Assembly: GCA_033344815.1 (NCBI GenBank)
Contig: JAWPMR010000001.1
Coordinates: 5,008,136 to 5,072,135 of the forward strand
Reading direction: 5' to 3'
Length of the DNA stretch: 64,000 nucleotides
Source: Paracoccaceae bacterium
GTDB taxonomy: Bacteria > Pseudomonadota > Alphaproteobacteria > Rhodobacterales > Rhodobacteraceae
Under the pieces are notes generated by a model, which had not been told where the DNA came from, did not search any database, and was given only the letters and a program-made list of their open reading frames with translations. This document shows, in pieces, positions 27,612 through 36,693 of this stretch (position 1 is the first letter of the stretch; each line of letters opens with the position of its first letter). The position numbers and the translations under genes are program-made.

Positions 27612-28276
27612 TGGAGGTTGTAAAAACACTTGGTCGAGCCGTGCGCCGTGATTGGCGGCGCATGATTGTTACCGGGCTGATGTTTGCGGTGGGGATGCAG
27701 GTGCTGATGATGATCGCCCTTATGGTGCGGTTTCAGGGGCTGCCGAATTACGCCGTCGGATATGACTGGATCGGCAACGTCATCCACATCATCAAATCAA
27801 CGCCCTCATGGGGCGATATCATGCCAATAGTCAATCAGGAATGGCTGATCGAGATCGGCAAGATGAACTATGACTACGGCACGGGCATCTCTGAATGGAG
27901 CCTTAACGTCGTGCCTGTCCGCATGATTGTGCTGTTTGTGCTTGGGGCCTTGGTCGCCCTGTGCCTGAGCCTGCTGCGTGCGGACGGGTGCGATGTGGCC
28001 ACCGGCACCACCCTGCGCGCCACAACCGGATTGGGCACGGTGCTGATCGCTATGACCAACGCCACGATGAGCTGGGTTGTCTGTTGTGCAGCGCCGTCCT
28101 GGGTTGTTGGCCTTGCGATGCTGGGGCTTGGTGTTTCGACTTCTCTGGCGCTTGAATCCATGGGCCCTGCGCTCAACCTTGCGGGGTTCGGATTGTTGCT
28201 GTGCACGGCCCTTTATCTGGCGTGGCGCAAGGTGCGCCGCGCGCAATACCTCTCTGGGAGCCTGAAACATGCTTGA
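27611..28276 (+). CDS. Membrane protein of unknown function inside the ABC operon
   Basis: 221 residues with ~5 hydrophobic segments (~18-40, 101-122, and three between ~135 and 208). It is not a second permease: no EAA loop is visible. Notable are a vicinal cysteine pair within a helix (SWVVCCAAPSW), a Met-rich first helix, and a soluble loop (~43-95) of unknown fold. The start overlaps the permease stop and the 3' end overlaps the ATPase start by 8 bp, so it is made in step with the transporter. I do not recognise the family. Confidence 0.85.
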   Translation: MEVVKTLGRAVRRDWRRMIVTGLMFAVGMQVLMMIALMVRFQGLPNYAVGYDWIGNVIHIIKSTPSWGDIMPIVNQEWLIEIGKMNYDYGTGISEWSLNVVPVRMIVLFVLGALVALCLSLLRADGCDVATGTTLRATTGLGTVLIAMTNATMSWVVCCAAPSWVVGLAMLGLGVSTSLALESMGPALNLAGFGLLLCTALYLAWRKVRRAQYLSGSLKHA

Positions 28277-29111
28277 TGTTCTAAAGTTCAAACAGCCCAA
28301 TGGCGCGCCCGTCGCACAAGCCGACAAAGGTGAGATCAAGATCAAAGATGTCTCGATCACCTTTGGGCGCGGCCCAACCGAATACCGCGCGGTTGAAACC
28401 ACCTCCATCGATATCAAAGCCGGAGAGTTCGTATGCATTCTTGGCCCTTCTGGCTGCGGTAAGTCCACACTGATGAACGCGGTTGCGGGCTATGTGCAGC
28501 CGACCACCGGCGCGGTCACGGTCGATGACATTGAGGTCAAAGGCCCGGGCCCTGACCGGGGAATGGTGTTTCAGCAATATTCCTTGCTGCCCTGGAAAAC
28601 CGTTTACGAAAACGTCGCCTTTGGCCCCAAAATGGCGGGTGCTACCAGAACCGAAGCGGGGTCGGTTGCGAACACTTTCCTTGGCCTTGTTGGCCTGAGA
28701 AAATTCGGAGACCGCTATCCCGCAGAGCTATCGGGCGGCATGCAGCAACGTGTGGGGATCGCCCGCGCGCTGGCCAATTATCCCAGCGTTTTGCTGATGG
28801 ACGAACCCTTTGGCGCGCTTGACGCTCAGACGCGGCTGATGATGCAGGAAAGCCTGCTTGATATCTGGCGGCAGTTCGGCACCACGGTTGTCTTTGTAAC
28901 CCATGATGTGGATGAGGCGGTGTTCCTTGCCGATCGTGTATTGATCATGAGCGCAGCCCCCGGCCGCATCATCGAGGATGTGCGGATCAAGCTACCACGC
29001 CCGAGGTCCACCGATATGGCCGTTACACCGGAATACATGGAAGCACGGCAATTCTGTCTGGACACGATTAAGTCTGAAAGCCGCAAGGCCTTTGCGGAGC
29101 AGAACAAATGA
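28269..29111 (+). CDS. ABC transporter ATPase, SsuB/TauB/NrtD type
   Basis: 280 residues. Walker A GPSGCGKST (~residue 60), Q-loop FQQYSLLPWKTV, signature LSGGMQQRVGIARAL and Walker B VLLMDEPFGALDAQTR are all intact, with the switch HDVDEA. It energises the neighbouring permease. About 20 extra residues precede the usual start. Overlaps the SCO gene by 4 bp. Confidence 0.93.
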   Translation: MLDVLKFKQPNGAPVAQADKGEIKIKDVSITFGRGPTEYRAVETTSIDIKAGEFVCILGPSGCGKSTLMNAVAGYVQPTTGAVTVDDIEVKGPGPDRGMVFQQYSLLPWKTVYENVAFGPKMAGATRTEAGSVANTFLGLVGLRKFGDRYPAELSGGMQQRVGIARALANYPSVLLMDEPFGALDAQTRLMMQESLLDIWRQFGTTVVFVTHDVDEAVFLADRVLIMSAAPGRIIEDVRIKLPRPRSTDMAVTPEYMEARQFCLDTIKSESRKAFAEQNK

Positions 29112-29704
29112 TCCGCTTTGCACCTCTCGGTTTCGCTCTGGCTATTGGGGCTGGCGCACAGGCACAAGTGCAGGGTGTCATGCTGGACGAACCTGTCGCG
29201 CTGCCAGCGTTGTCTTTTCACGATGAAAACGGCCAAACCTATGAAACTGCGGACCTCACCGGTCAATGGACGCTGATCATGATCGGCTTTCTCACTTGCC
29301 CGGATGTCTGCCCCTTCACCCTCGGCAATCTGGAAGCCGCCGTTGCCGAAACCGGCCTACGCGTACGGCCTGACAATCTGCCAAAGGTCTGGTTCCTGTC
29401 CGTCGATCCCGCACGCGATACGGACTATGTCAGCGAATACGGTCCGTTTTTTCATCCCGACTTTCGCAGCATGACCGGCACCCGCGAAAACATCGACACT
29501 TTTGTCGAGGTCTCCGATGGCTACTACCGTTTGATGCCCCCGGATGCGGATGGCTTTTACGACGTTCAGCACACATCCGCCGTTTCTGTCATCGCACCGG
29601 ACGGAACATTGCTGGCCAAGCTGCAGCCGCCGTTTGATCCCGGCCTCACGGCAGAATTCCTGTCGCGTCTTCAAATCTCATACCGCAAGGAGCTTTCCCA
29701 ATGA
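29108..29704 (+). CDS. SCO1/SenC copper chaperone-like protein
   Basis: 198 residues with a short signal (MIRFAPLGFALAIGAGAQA). Thioredoxin-like fold with the copper-binding CPDVCP motif (~residue 63) and the partner histidine in QHTSAVSV (~residue 156). SCO proteins reduce or load the CuA site of oxidases, and some act on nitrous-oxide reductase. Overlaps both neighbours by 4 bp; being coupled to an ABC importer is unusual. Confidence 0.92.
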   Translation: MIRFAPLGFALAIGAGAQAQVQGVMLDEPVALPALSFHDENGQTYETADLTGQWTLIMIGFLTCPDVCPFTLGNLEAAVAETGLRVRPDNLPKVWFLSVDPARDTDYVSEYGPFFHPDFRSMTGTRENIDTFVEVSDGYYRLMPPDADGFYDVQHTSAVSVIAPDGTLLAKLQPPFDPGLTAEFLSRLQISYRKELSQ

Positions 29705-30132
29705 TCCGATACTTCTCAACCACGGCTCTCTTGATGACCGCCACCGCGCTCGCAGCGCAAGACATCAAAGCAACCAACGCCCATGTCCCGCAATCCCCAC
29801 CCGGCTCCATGGCGCATGCGGCTTACATGCAGTTGGAAAACACGACAGATAAAGTCCGAAGTGTGATCGGCGTTGAGGCGTCTGGTTACGGCATGGCCCA
29901 CCTGCACAGCAGCGAGATGAAAGACGGTGTCGCCACCATGACCATGGTGCACCAGTTGGACATCGCACCGGGGCAAAGCGTTTCGCTTGAGCCCGGCAGC
30001 TTCCACATCATGCTGATGCGCCCCGAAGCAATGGCCAAAGTGGGCGATAGCGTTGATCTGAAAATTCTGTTTGCGGATGGTGATACGCTGGAGGTGGCAG
30101 CCGAAGTTACATCCCGCTCCGATGGGTCGTGA
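29701..30132 (+). CDS. PCu(A)C periplasmic copper chaperone
   Basis: 143 residues with signal MIRYFSTTALLMTATALAA. The DUF461 cupredoxin-like fold carries the Cu(I) ligands as HLHSSEMKDGVATM and FHIMLMRPE, the expected H/M-x10-M...HxM pattern. It passes Cu(I) to CuA sites together with SCO, whose gene it overlaps by 4 bp. Also overlaps the cytochrome gene by 4 bp. Confidence 0.93.
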   Translation: MIRYFSTTALLMTATALAAQDIKATNAHVPQSPPGSMAHAAYMQLENTTDKVRSVIGVEASGYGMAHLHSSEMKDGVATMTMVHQLDIAPGQSVSLEPGSFHIMLMRPEAMAKVGDSVDLKILFADGDTLEVAAEVTSRSDGS

Positions 30133-30701
30133 AATTTCTGCTCGCCTCATGTGCGTTCGTTTTGGCGCCGCCTGCTGCAGCCGATTTCGATGCGGCCAGC
30201 TATCCCCCCTATGAGACTTGTGCGTTGTGCCATGGATTGTTCGGGCAATCACGGACAGCGAAGTTCCCACACCTTGCCGGACAGAAACCAGCCTACCTGC
30301 GTGCCCAACTCGATGCGTTCCTTGCCGGTGAGCGTTCCAACGACGGCGGCCAGATGGTGAGCATCGTGACAGAGCTCAAACCAGAGGATTTTGAAGTGGT
30401 GGTCAAATGGTTTTCGGAGCAAGACCCGCCCGCGCCATCATCCGTGCCCACTCATACTGTCGGCAAAGAGCTTACTAGTGAGGCCGGATGCCTGACGTGT
30501 CATGGCGAAGGTGGTGCAGAGGACGTGCCACACCTGACGGCCCAGCACGCCGGATATCTGGCGAAACAAATGCACGACTTCCGCGACGGAGCGCGCACAC
30601 ATGGCGCGGCGGCTGATCTGCACCGGCAAGTCTTTCAATCAATGGACGATGGCATCGATCAAATCGCCGCCTACTTGTCTTCGCTGGAAAGGTCCCCATG
30701 A
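30129..30701 (+). CDS. Dihaem cytochrome c (c4-like), periplasmic
   Basis: 190 residues from a GTG start that overlaps the upstream stop. Signal MKFLLASCAFVLAPPAAA. Two class I haem sites: CALCH (~residue 31) and CLTCH (~residue 121); distal methionines are offered by GGQMVSIV and the second half. The two-domain form resembles cytochrome c4, an electron carrier to copper oxidases and reductases. Overlaps the regulator by 4 bp. Confidence 0.88.
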   Translation: MKFLLASCAFVLAPPAAADFDAASYPPYETCALCHGLFGQSRTAKFPHLAGQKPAYLRAQLDAFLAGERSNDGGQMVSIVTELKPEDFEVVVKWFSEQDPPAPSSVPTHTVGKELTSEAGCLTCHGEGGAEDVPHLTAQHAGYLAKQMHDFRDGARTHGAAADLHRQVFQSMDDGIDQIAAYLSSLERSP

Positions 30702-31423
30702 CAGAAATGAAGCCCATTCCTGACACCGACCCAAGTGCGATTTTCCTGTCGGAATACCTGCTTGAAATCAACACAGGTGCCGGCTTTCTGTCCTCGCTAT
30801 CGCGGGATGACCAGAAACAGGTGCGCAGACACGGGACAAGATGCAAGATCGCCAAAGGCGAGGGGGTGTTTTTTCAAGGTGATCCGCACACGGGTGTGTG
30901 GGTTGTCGAAAAGGGGCGCATCAGAACCTACTATGCCGGACCCTCCGGGCGCGAAATCACACTGGCCTACTGGAGTGTGGGACATTTTATCGGCGGACCC
31001 GAAGTGTTCGGTATGGGACGTCACGTCTGGTCCGCTGACGCACTAGAAGATTGCGAACTGCTCTTTGTGTCCGGTGCAAGCCTCCTGCGGCTGGTGCGCG
31101 AAATTCCGGATGTTGCGGTCGCTGTGATCAATGGCTTGGTCAACAAAGGAAAGTGCTACTCTGCTCTGATCCAGATGCTGGGCACACGCACAGTTTCTGA
31201 ACGGCTCCGGCAGTTGCTGGTGATTTTGGCCGAAACGTATGGCCGTCACGAAGAAGGCCAAATTGTCGTTGACCGCGACATCACATACGATCAGATCGCA
31301 ACCATTGTGGGGGCCACCCGTCAATGGGTGACACAGTCGCTTGACCGGCTTCAAAATGAAGGCGTTCTAAAGGTGAGCCGCAAAGAAATTACCATATTGG
31401 AGCTGGACCAGCTCTATTCCTGA
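30698..31423 (+). CDS. Crp/Fnr-family transcriptional regulator
   Basis: 241 residues. N-terminal cyclic-nucleotide-binding-like beta-barrel (~30-150), dimer helix, and C-terminal winged helix with ITYDQIATIVGATRQWVTQS (~195-214). The N-terminal cysteines needed for an FNR [4Fe-4S] cluster are missing and the recognition helix lacks the FNR E-SR pattern (here TRQWV), so it is a different branch, perhaps sensing a small molecule. Last gene of the eight-gene operon, so probably autoregulatory; see the palindrome at 25043. Confidence 0.9.
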   Translation: MTEMKPIPDTDPSAIFLSEYLLEINTGAGFLSSLSRDDQKQVRRHGTRCKIAKGEGVFFQGDPHTGVWVVEKGRIRTYYAGPSGREITLAYWSVGHFIGGPEVFGMGRHVWSADALEDCELLFVSGASLLRLVREIPDVAVAVINGLVNKGKCYSALIQMLGTRTVSERLRQLLVILAETYGRHEEGQIVVDRDITYDQIATIVGATRQWVTQSLDRLQNEGVLKVSRKEITILELDQLYS

Positions 31424-31702
31424 TTGTGCTCAAATGTGAAAAATTCCTCAACGGACCACTTGTATGACACCATAAGGCACACTCTGCGATGCAGATAAAT
31501 CCTAAAATCCGCACACCGGTTTTTTGGCAATACCTGATATGATTGCGAACTTCGATGACCGCTTAGTATTTAATAAGAACCTTGGCGCAACCTGCAGCAT
31601 TCGGCATTACGGGCTCTAAGCATGCGTAATCGGGCTGCCCTGTGTTCTGAAGTCGAGCTCCCGATAGGAACACAGCATATCTGTGAACAAGGGGGATAGA
31701 TA

Positions 31703-32423
31703 ATGGAATACTATGTTGGCTTGGATGTGTCGCTGCGGCCGTGCGCGCTTTGTATCCTGGATTCCACAGGGTAGGTGCTGTTGGAGCGCGAACTGCTTTG
31801 AGAGGTCCGTGATATCGCATAGTACCTTGGCGTTTTTCCGCATCCGATTGAACGGATCGGCTTTGAAGCATGGCAGCTTCGACGGAATCGTCCGACCCTT
31901 GATCGAAATGGCCGAAGTTCTGGCGCATGCACTGGTGCCACTCCTTGATGCGCGGCTCGTTTTATATCAGCACTTTCTGGAACTTGACCCGCGGGTCGAA
32001 CGCGCTGCAAGCCACGATGACGTATGCATGCGCATGATGACTGTGCCGGGTGTAGGCCCCATCGCCGCTTTAACCTTCAAGGCTGCTGTCGATGATCCCG
32101 CTCGCTTCAAGCGTTCCTGGACAGTTGCCGCGCATTTTGGACTGACGCCGCGACGCTATCAGTCGGCTGAACACGACAACCCTGGCCGTATATCGAAGGC
32201 AGGCGACCCAGATGTCCATGCAAGGCTCTACTCAGTGACAAATGCGCTTCTGATGCGCACGATGGCGAGGTCGCAGATCAAACCATAGGGCACGCGGCTG
32301 CTCCGCACCAAAGATCGTCGTCGCGCTGTCGTAGCCGTTGCCTGTAATCTCGCCGTCTTGCGCCACCGCATGTGGACATACGGCACAGAGTTCCGTTCGG
32401 CACAGGTTGAAGACATAGCATGA
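31703..32423 (+). pseudogene. IS110-family transposase, broken
   Basis: The N-terminus MEYYVGLDVSLRPCALCILD is the start of an IS110 DEDD transposase. An in-frame TAG near 31772 ends it, a middle part is missing, and the frame shifts. The C-terminal transposase_20 region (MMTVPGVGPIAALTFKAA followed by FGLTPRRYQSAEHD) continues in another frame from about 31900. A last shift near 32288 leads to the family's end (TYGTEFRSAQVEDIA). So at least three lesions and an internal deletion. The element is dead. Upstream 31424-31702 probably includes its left end, but no inverted repeats were resolved. Confidence 0.88.
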
Positions 32424-32475
32424 ACTGATACGCGAGACCGCGCTTTGCTCAGGACATTCGGGAACTGTCGGCACC

Positions 32476-33519
32476 CTATGAATTTGACTTGCGGTAGCTT
32501 GCGGGTGTTACGCCAAACCATCGCTTGAAAGCCCGTGTGAAAGAGCTTTGCTCGGAGAATCCAGTGAGGAAGGCAATATCGGTAAGGGAGTATTGTGCGT
32601 CGCGAAGAAGGCCTACGGCCAATTCGCGGCGCGTTTCCTCGGTTAAAGTCTGAAAACTCAGCCCATGTTCAGAAAGCCGGCGATGAAACGAACGTGCGCT
32701 AAGACCTAAGCCCTTTGCAATATCCGCCATAAGCGGGCCACCGTCGTTCAAGGCTTGCGCAATGGCGCCTTTGGCTTCGGTAACAAGGGGCGGCGCACTT
32801 TGGAAATCTGCAAGTTCTGCGTCGAGGTGGAGCGTCAAATAGCGTGAGATGCCTTCGTCGCCGAGTTTGTTCGGACGCTCCATCGCTTGCCGCGATATGA
32901 GGACGGCATCAAAGTCGGCGTCAAAAGTCACGGGGCAACCAAACCATTCCTCGTGAAATGCTTTGGACTTCGGCCCGGTGTGCTGAGCAAAGACCTTAAC
33001 TGGGGCAAACGGCACAGTGCACACCTCGCGGCTTAGCGAGACAGCACTTGCCAGCGTTGCTTCATTGGAAAGGCGCAGCCCCAATCGTCTTTCGCCTGCG
33101 CGGTGCAGGACAAAGAGCGTGCCGCGCGGATGCTCGCGCAGCTCATAAGTTACTACGTCCGTCCAAAGCCGCGCATAGCGTTCGATCCGCGAACAAGACC
33201 CGTAAAGCGTCGGTGCGGCCTTCCACGCGAGGCCAAGTGCGCCGTAGTCGTCACACCTCATCGACGCGCCGACATGCACAGGCAGCTCTGTCATGTCGAC
33301 CACATCGGCCATCGCCTCAAGCATGTCATAGTAGGCGACGGCGGGGATCATGTGTTTTGGATCCCAAGGCGCGTCATGATCAATGCCAACATGCGCCAGC
33401 GTCGCCTTAGGATCAATCGCGGTTCCGGCGGCGGCGACCATCTTACGCGCAAAAAGGGAGGTCACATAAGGCATATTCAGAGGGATTTCCGTAAACCGAC
33501 ATCGTACATACAGAGACAT
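32476..33519 (-). CDS. AraC-family transcriptional regulator
   Basis: 347 residues. An N-terminal arabinose-binding-like domain (AraC_binding_2/OruR type, ~25-210) is followed by two C-terminal helix-turn-helices, the second ending SLTDIAFLTGFSEQSSFTRA and FKRWFGVTPASYR. Start could also be Met16 at 33474. It is transcribed away from the NmrA-like gene across 179 bp and likely regulates the three genes 33699-35535. Confidence 0.9.
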   Translation of the reverse strand: MSLYVRCRFTEIPLNMPYVTSLFARKMVAAAGTAIDPKATLAHVGIDHDAPWDPKHMIPAVAYYDMLEAMADVVDMTELPVHVGASMRCDDYGALGLAWKAAPTLYGSCSRIERYARLWTDVVTYELREHPRGTLFVLHRAGERRLGLRLSNEATLASAVSLSREVCTVPFAPVKVFAQHTGPKSKAFHEEWFGCPVTFDADFDAVLISRQAMERPNKLGDEGISRYLTLHLDAELADFQSAPPLVTEAKGAIAQALNDGGPLMADIAKGLGLSARSFHRRLSEHGLSFQTLTEETRRELAVGLLRDAQYSLTDIAFLTGFSEQSSFTRAFKRWFGVTPASYRKSNS

Positions 33520-33698
33520 TAGCCGCGGTTCTTCAAAAAGTCACAGAGCAACTCTGACTGTTTTGACACCGGAGCTGCTGAACCGCCCGTTGACGCGTTG
33601 TTGGCGAGCGCGGTCAAATCCTTGGCATTCTCGGTCAATATCTGAGGCCTCCGCGTGGCCTATTCCTTGGTCACAAAAACTCACCCAAGGAGAAAACC

Positions 33699-34526
33699 AT
33701 GACCACCCGACCCACTCTCGTCGTCGGCGCAACCGGTAAGACCGGCGCGCGTGTTGCGGCCAAGCTGGAAGGCAAAGGCGTTGACGTGCGCCGCGGCTCG
33801 CGCGGTTCGGCCACGCCATTCGACTGGGAAAATCCCGCCACCTGGGCACCAGCATTGAGCGGCGTCTCCAAAGCCTACGTCACATACTTTCCTGACCTCG
33901 CCTTCCCCGGAGCGGTCGAGAAACTCGAAGCCTTCACCAAGGTTGCTGCCGCCAGCGGGCTTCAGCATCTCGTTCTGCTGTCGGGTCGCGGTGAGCATCA
34001 TGCCCGCCTCGGAGAGGACGTTGTACGCCACTCTGGCATTCCATTTACCCTTGTACGGTCCGCCTGGTTTGCGCAGAATTTCAGCGAAGGCTACCTGCGC
34101 GATCCGATCCTAGGTGGTATACTTCCAATGCCCGGTGGCGACATCGCAGAGCCAATCATCGACATTGACGACATTGCGGATGTCGCCGTCGCGGCGCTGA
34201 CAGAAAAGGGGCACATTGGTGAACTGTATGAAGTCACTGGCCCGCGCCTGATGACGTTCGCCGAGATGGCCGGCGTGCTGACGCAAGCCACCGGTCGGAC
34301 GATCCAGCACATCCCCATTACGTTTGAGGAGTTCCACGTCAATGTGGCCGCGTCCGGTGATGATTTCGTCGCCGACGTCTTCACCGCAATCGCGCGCGAA
34401 ACACTCGATGGGCGCAATGCACACACCAACGACGGCGTCGAACGTGCACTTGGGCGCAAACCTCGCGACTTTGCTCAATTTGCGGCTGCTGCGGCCTCTC
34501 TATCGGCGTGGATCACTGCCGCCTGA
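33699..34526 (+). CDS. NmrA-like NAD(P)-binding oxidoreductase
   Basis: 275 residues. Rossmann motif VVGATGKTGARVA at the N-terminus and LLSGRGEHHA in the centre; atypical short-chain dehydrogenase of the NmrA/azoreductase type. No YxxxK catalytic pair is evident, so it may sense or use NAD(P)H rather than reduce a typical substrate. Ribosome site AAGGAG. Divergent to the AraC regulator; followed by a DUF4345 gene after 29 bp. Confidence 0.88.
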   Translation: MTTRPTLVVGATGKTGARVAAKLEGKGVDVRRGSRGSATPFDWENPATWAPALSGVSKAYVTYFPDLAFPGAVEKLEAFTKVAAASGLQHLVLLSGRGEHHARLGEDVVRHSGIPFTLVRSAWFAQNFSEGYLRDPILGGILPMPGGDIAEPIIDIDDIADVAVAALTEKGHIGELYEVTGPRLMTFAEMAGVLTQATGRTIQHIPITFEEFHVNVAASGDDFVADVFTAIARETLDGRNAHTNDGVERALGRKPRDFAQFAAAAASLSAWITAA

Positions 34527-34555
34527 CCGAAATCCATCAATAGAAAGAATGTCTC

Positions 34556-34963
34556 ATGTCTTTAACACTCTTAGAAAAAACTACGCTCGCCATCTCTGGC
34601 CTGACCGCTGTCGGCATTGGCGGCTTCATCATGGTCGCGCCCCACGCCTTTTATGCCGGCTACGGTATCACACTCAACGATGATCCAAGTTTGCTCAGCG
34701 AGCTTCGCGCCCCGGCAGCAGGCCTTTTGACCCTAGGCGCTCTCATGCTTATCGGCATCTGGCGCGCTACGATGGCCCAATTGGCAGTCGCGGCGACACT
34801 GATCGTTTTCCTTGCCTTTCCAATGGGTCGGCTGGTCGGTCTTGCGGTCGACGGAGTCCCATCGGGCGGCATCATTGGCGCACTGGTGCTGGAAATCGCC
34901 ATCGCAGGTCTGTGCATCGTTGCCTTCCGCCGTCGGGTGGGGCGCACCGTCGCAACAACCTGA
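34556..34963 (+). CDS. DUF4345 small membrane protein
   Basis: 135 residues with four helices. The pattern APHAFYAGYGITLNDDPSLL then SELRAPAAGLLTLGA, and later FPMGRLVGLAVDGVPSG, fits DUF4345. Function unknown. Probably in one operon with the flanking genes. Confidence 0.75.
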   Translation: MSLTLLEKTTLAISGLTAVGIGGFIMVAPHAFYAGYGITLNDDPSLLSELRAPAAGLLTLGALMLIGIWRATMAQLAVAATLIVFLAFPMGRLVGLAVDGVPSGGIIGALVLEIAIAGLCIVAFRRRVGRTVATT

Positions 34964-35025
34964 TCCGCATATACGGCGCGGACCTTCCGGCACGCTGCTG
35001 TCCAAATCCATAAGGAGTAGTCCCT

Positions 35026-35535
35026 ATGTCCCCCTTTATCTTCGTTGTTCTACAAGTCTCTATCGTCGCCTACGCTCTTATCGGCGGCGTGTTCCTGGCA
35101 TTCTCAGATTTCATCATGCGTTCTCTTGCCCATACCGGCGGCGTTGGTGGAGTAGAAGCAATGCAAGTGATTAACCGCGAAGTATTTCGTTGGATTTTCA
35201 TGGCCCTCTTCCTCGGCATGGCTGTCGTCTCAGTTTTCGTTGTGATCTATAGCGTGACGAACCTGGCTGGCGGTCCGGGAACGCTCATCCTGATCGGCGC
35301 GGTCGTCTATCTTCTGGGTTGTTTCGCGGTCACAGTGTTCTTCAACGTGCCGATGAACGAAGCGTTGGCCGGCATGGATCTGACCTCTGATACGACCAAG
35401 GATTATTGGACCAACACCTATTTGCCGCGCTGGACCATGTGGAACACGATACGTACCGTCGCTTGCGCAGTTTCGGCCGCACTGGTGCTCATTGGGCTTA
35501 TCTGGTTGACGCACGTGCAGATGCGCCTCGCCTAA
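35026..35535 (+). CDS. DUF1772 (anthrone oxygenase-like) membrane protein
   Basis: 169 residues, four helices. GGVFLAFSDFIMRSL, CFAVTVFFNVPMNEALA and YWTNTYLPRWTMWNTIRT are the DUF1772 landmarks (N-x-x-N-E-x-L, W-x-x-W-N-x-x-R). The family includes fungal anthrone oxygenases but bacterial members are uncharacterised. Ribosome site AAGGAG. Third gene of the putative AraC-controlled operon. Confidence 0.85.
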   Translation: MSPFIFVVLQVSIVAYALIGGVFLAFSDFIMRSLAHTGGVGGVEAMQVINREVFRWIFMALFLGMAVVSVFVVIYSVTNLAGGPGTLILIGAVVYLLGCFAVTVFFNVPMNEALAGMDLTSDTTKDYWTNTYLPRWTMWNTIRTVACAVSAALVLIGLIWLTHVQMRLA

Positions 35536-36693
35536 TCTTGGATCGGTCGCCTCAGATGTGGTGGCTGGTTCGCCAGACAAACAGGACCAATTCGCGGAAG
35601 AGAAAGGACATCTGGAATGTCCGATTATATTTTGACAGGCAAAGAGTCCAATGCATACGGAAGTCGTCGCTCGGACAATCAATGCCCCTTTGAAATATCA
35701 CTGATGTAAGTCATCAGCAGACCTTAGATCGTGTTAAGTTATATGCGGGTACGCACCAGAGACTATGATCGTTTTTCCGGAACAGTTCATTCGCGCAAGC
35801 CGTGAGTTCACTGCCTCGGTCTCACTGCGTCTTGCTTGAATGTCCGGTCTGCTTGCAGCTTAGGGGCACAGATAACGGTGCATCTGCCGCATTTTCTCTG
35901 CTGCGAGCGCACGCAGCGAGAATGTATCACTTCCGCAATGGGCTCAGACCGAGCATTCGCCGCTGAGCAAACTTAGGTCCGGTTTTGGCAATGACTTTGA
36001 GCTGCACGTTGATAGTTGGCTGGAAAAGCATAGCGGAACGAAAGTCGCATATAAATGTCAGTGATTGGTGTGAACAAATCGAGTCGTCGAGAGCCAGCTT
36101 CTTTCTCGAGGTTTTTTGAGCGTCCATTGCCGTCTGGCTATGGCAGTAGAGCAGGCGTTCGGGATCATCTTTCCAACCAAACACCGCCGCTCACCTTTCT
36201 TTACCCTCGGGGGGCTGGACTGCCCCAATTCCTGTGCAGTATGTGTGCATCATGGCCGTGACATCTGCATCGCGGACCATAGGAGAGCTAGGAATGCCCA
36301 ACAACGCAGCCACCACGGCAGCGAGACTATCTTGTGCGTCCATGATGGATGGCAAATATTGTTGTTTTATTTCAGTGATTTAAAGGGCGTAGTGTGCAGC
36401 GCATGTTCATATTCTAGTCGTGTGATTTCGCGCTGCGTCGCGGGCAATTCGGTTCGCTCGGGATATGTTTGAAGCCCACGTGCGCAACGCTGTGTGATCA
36501 CCGCTACAAGCACTGCAGTAACTCGCTGCCGGCAGTCGCGTGATTGACGTTGCTGAATGATACCTATCCTTCGCATCGCTTAGTGCGAGAGATCAGAATT
36601 TCAAAAGCGATAGGCAAGATTTTGCTCGAATCTTGTTGACACAAATGTGATCACTCGTGCACGTTGAAGCTGTGGATTTTGGGGGATTGTATT
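35536..36693. other. 1.2-kb gene-poor region with repeat copy 2
   Basis: No convincing gene. Open frames at 35927-36184 (-) and 36055-36261 (+) lack domains and ribosome sites. Contains the 148-bp dispersed repeat (36205-36352). The last 60 bp include TTGACA at about 36635 and GTGATCAC at about 36647, possible promoter elements for the exported protein downstream. Confidence 0.5.
36205..36352. repeat. Dispersed repeat, copy 2 (148 bp)
   Basis: Matches 15456-15603 without gaps in the same orientation, about 87 % identical by hand count. Differences concentrate in a 28-bp central patch; both ends are nearly identical. Non-coding. Similarity to the 18446 copy continues for ~45 bp to the right. 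Confidence 0.75.

Noticed and set aside
35927-36184. 85-codon minus-strand open frame before repeat copy 2
   Set aside because: No ribosome site or known domain; lies in degenerate repeat-rich DNA.
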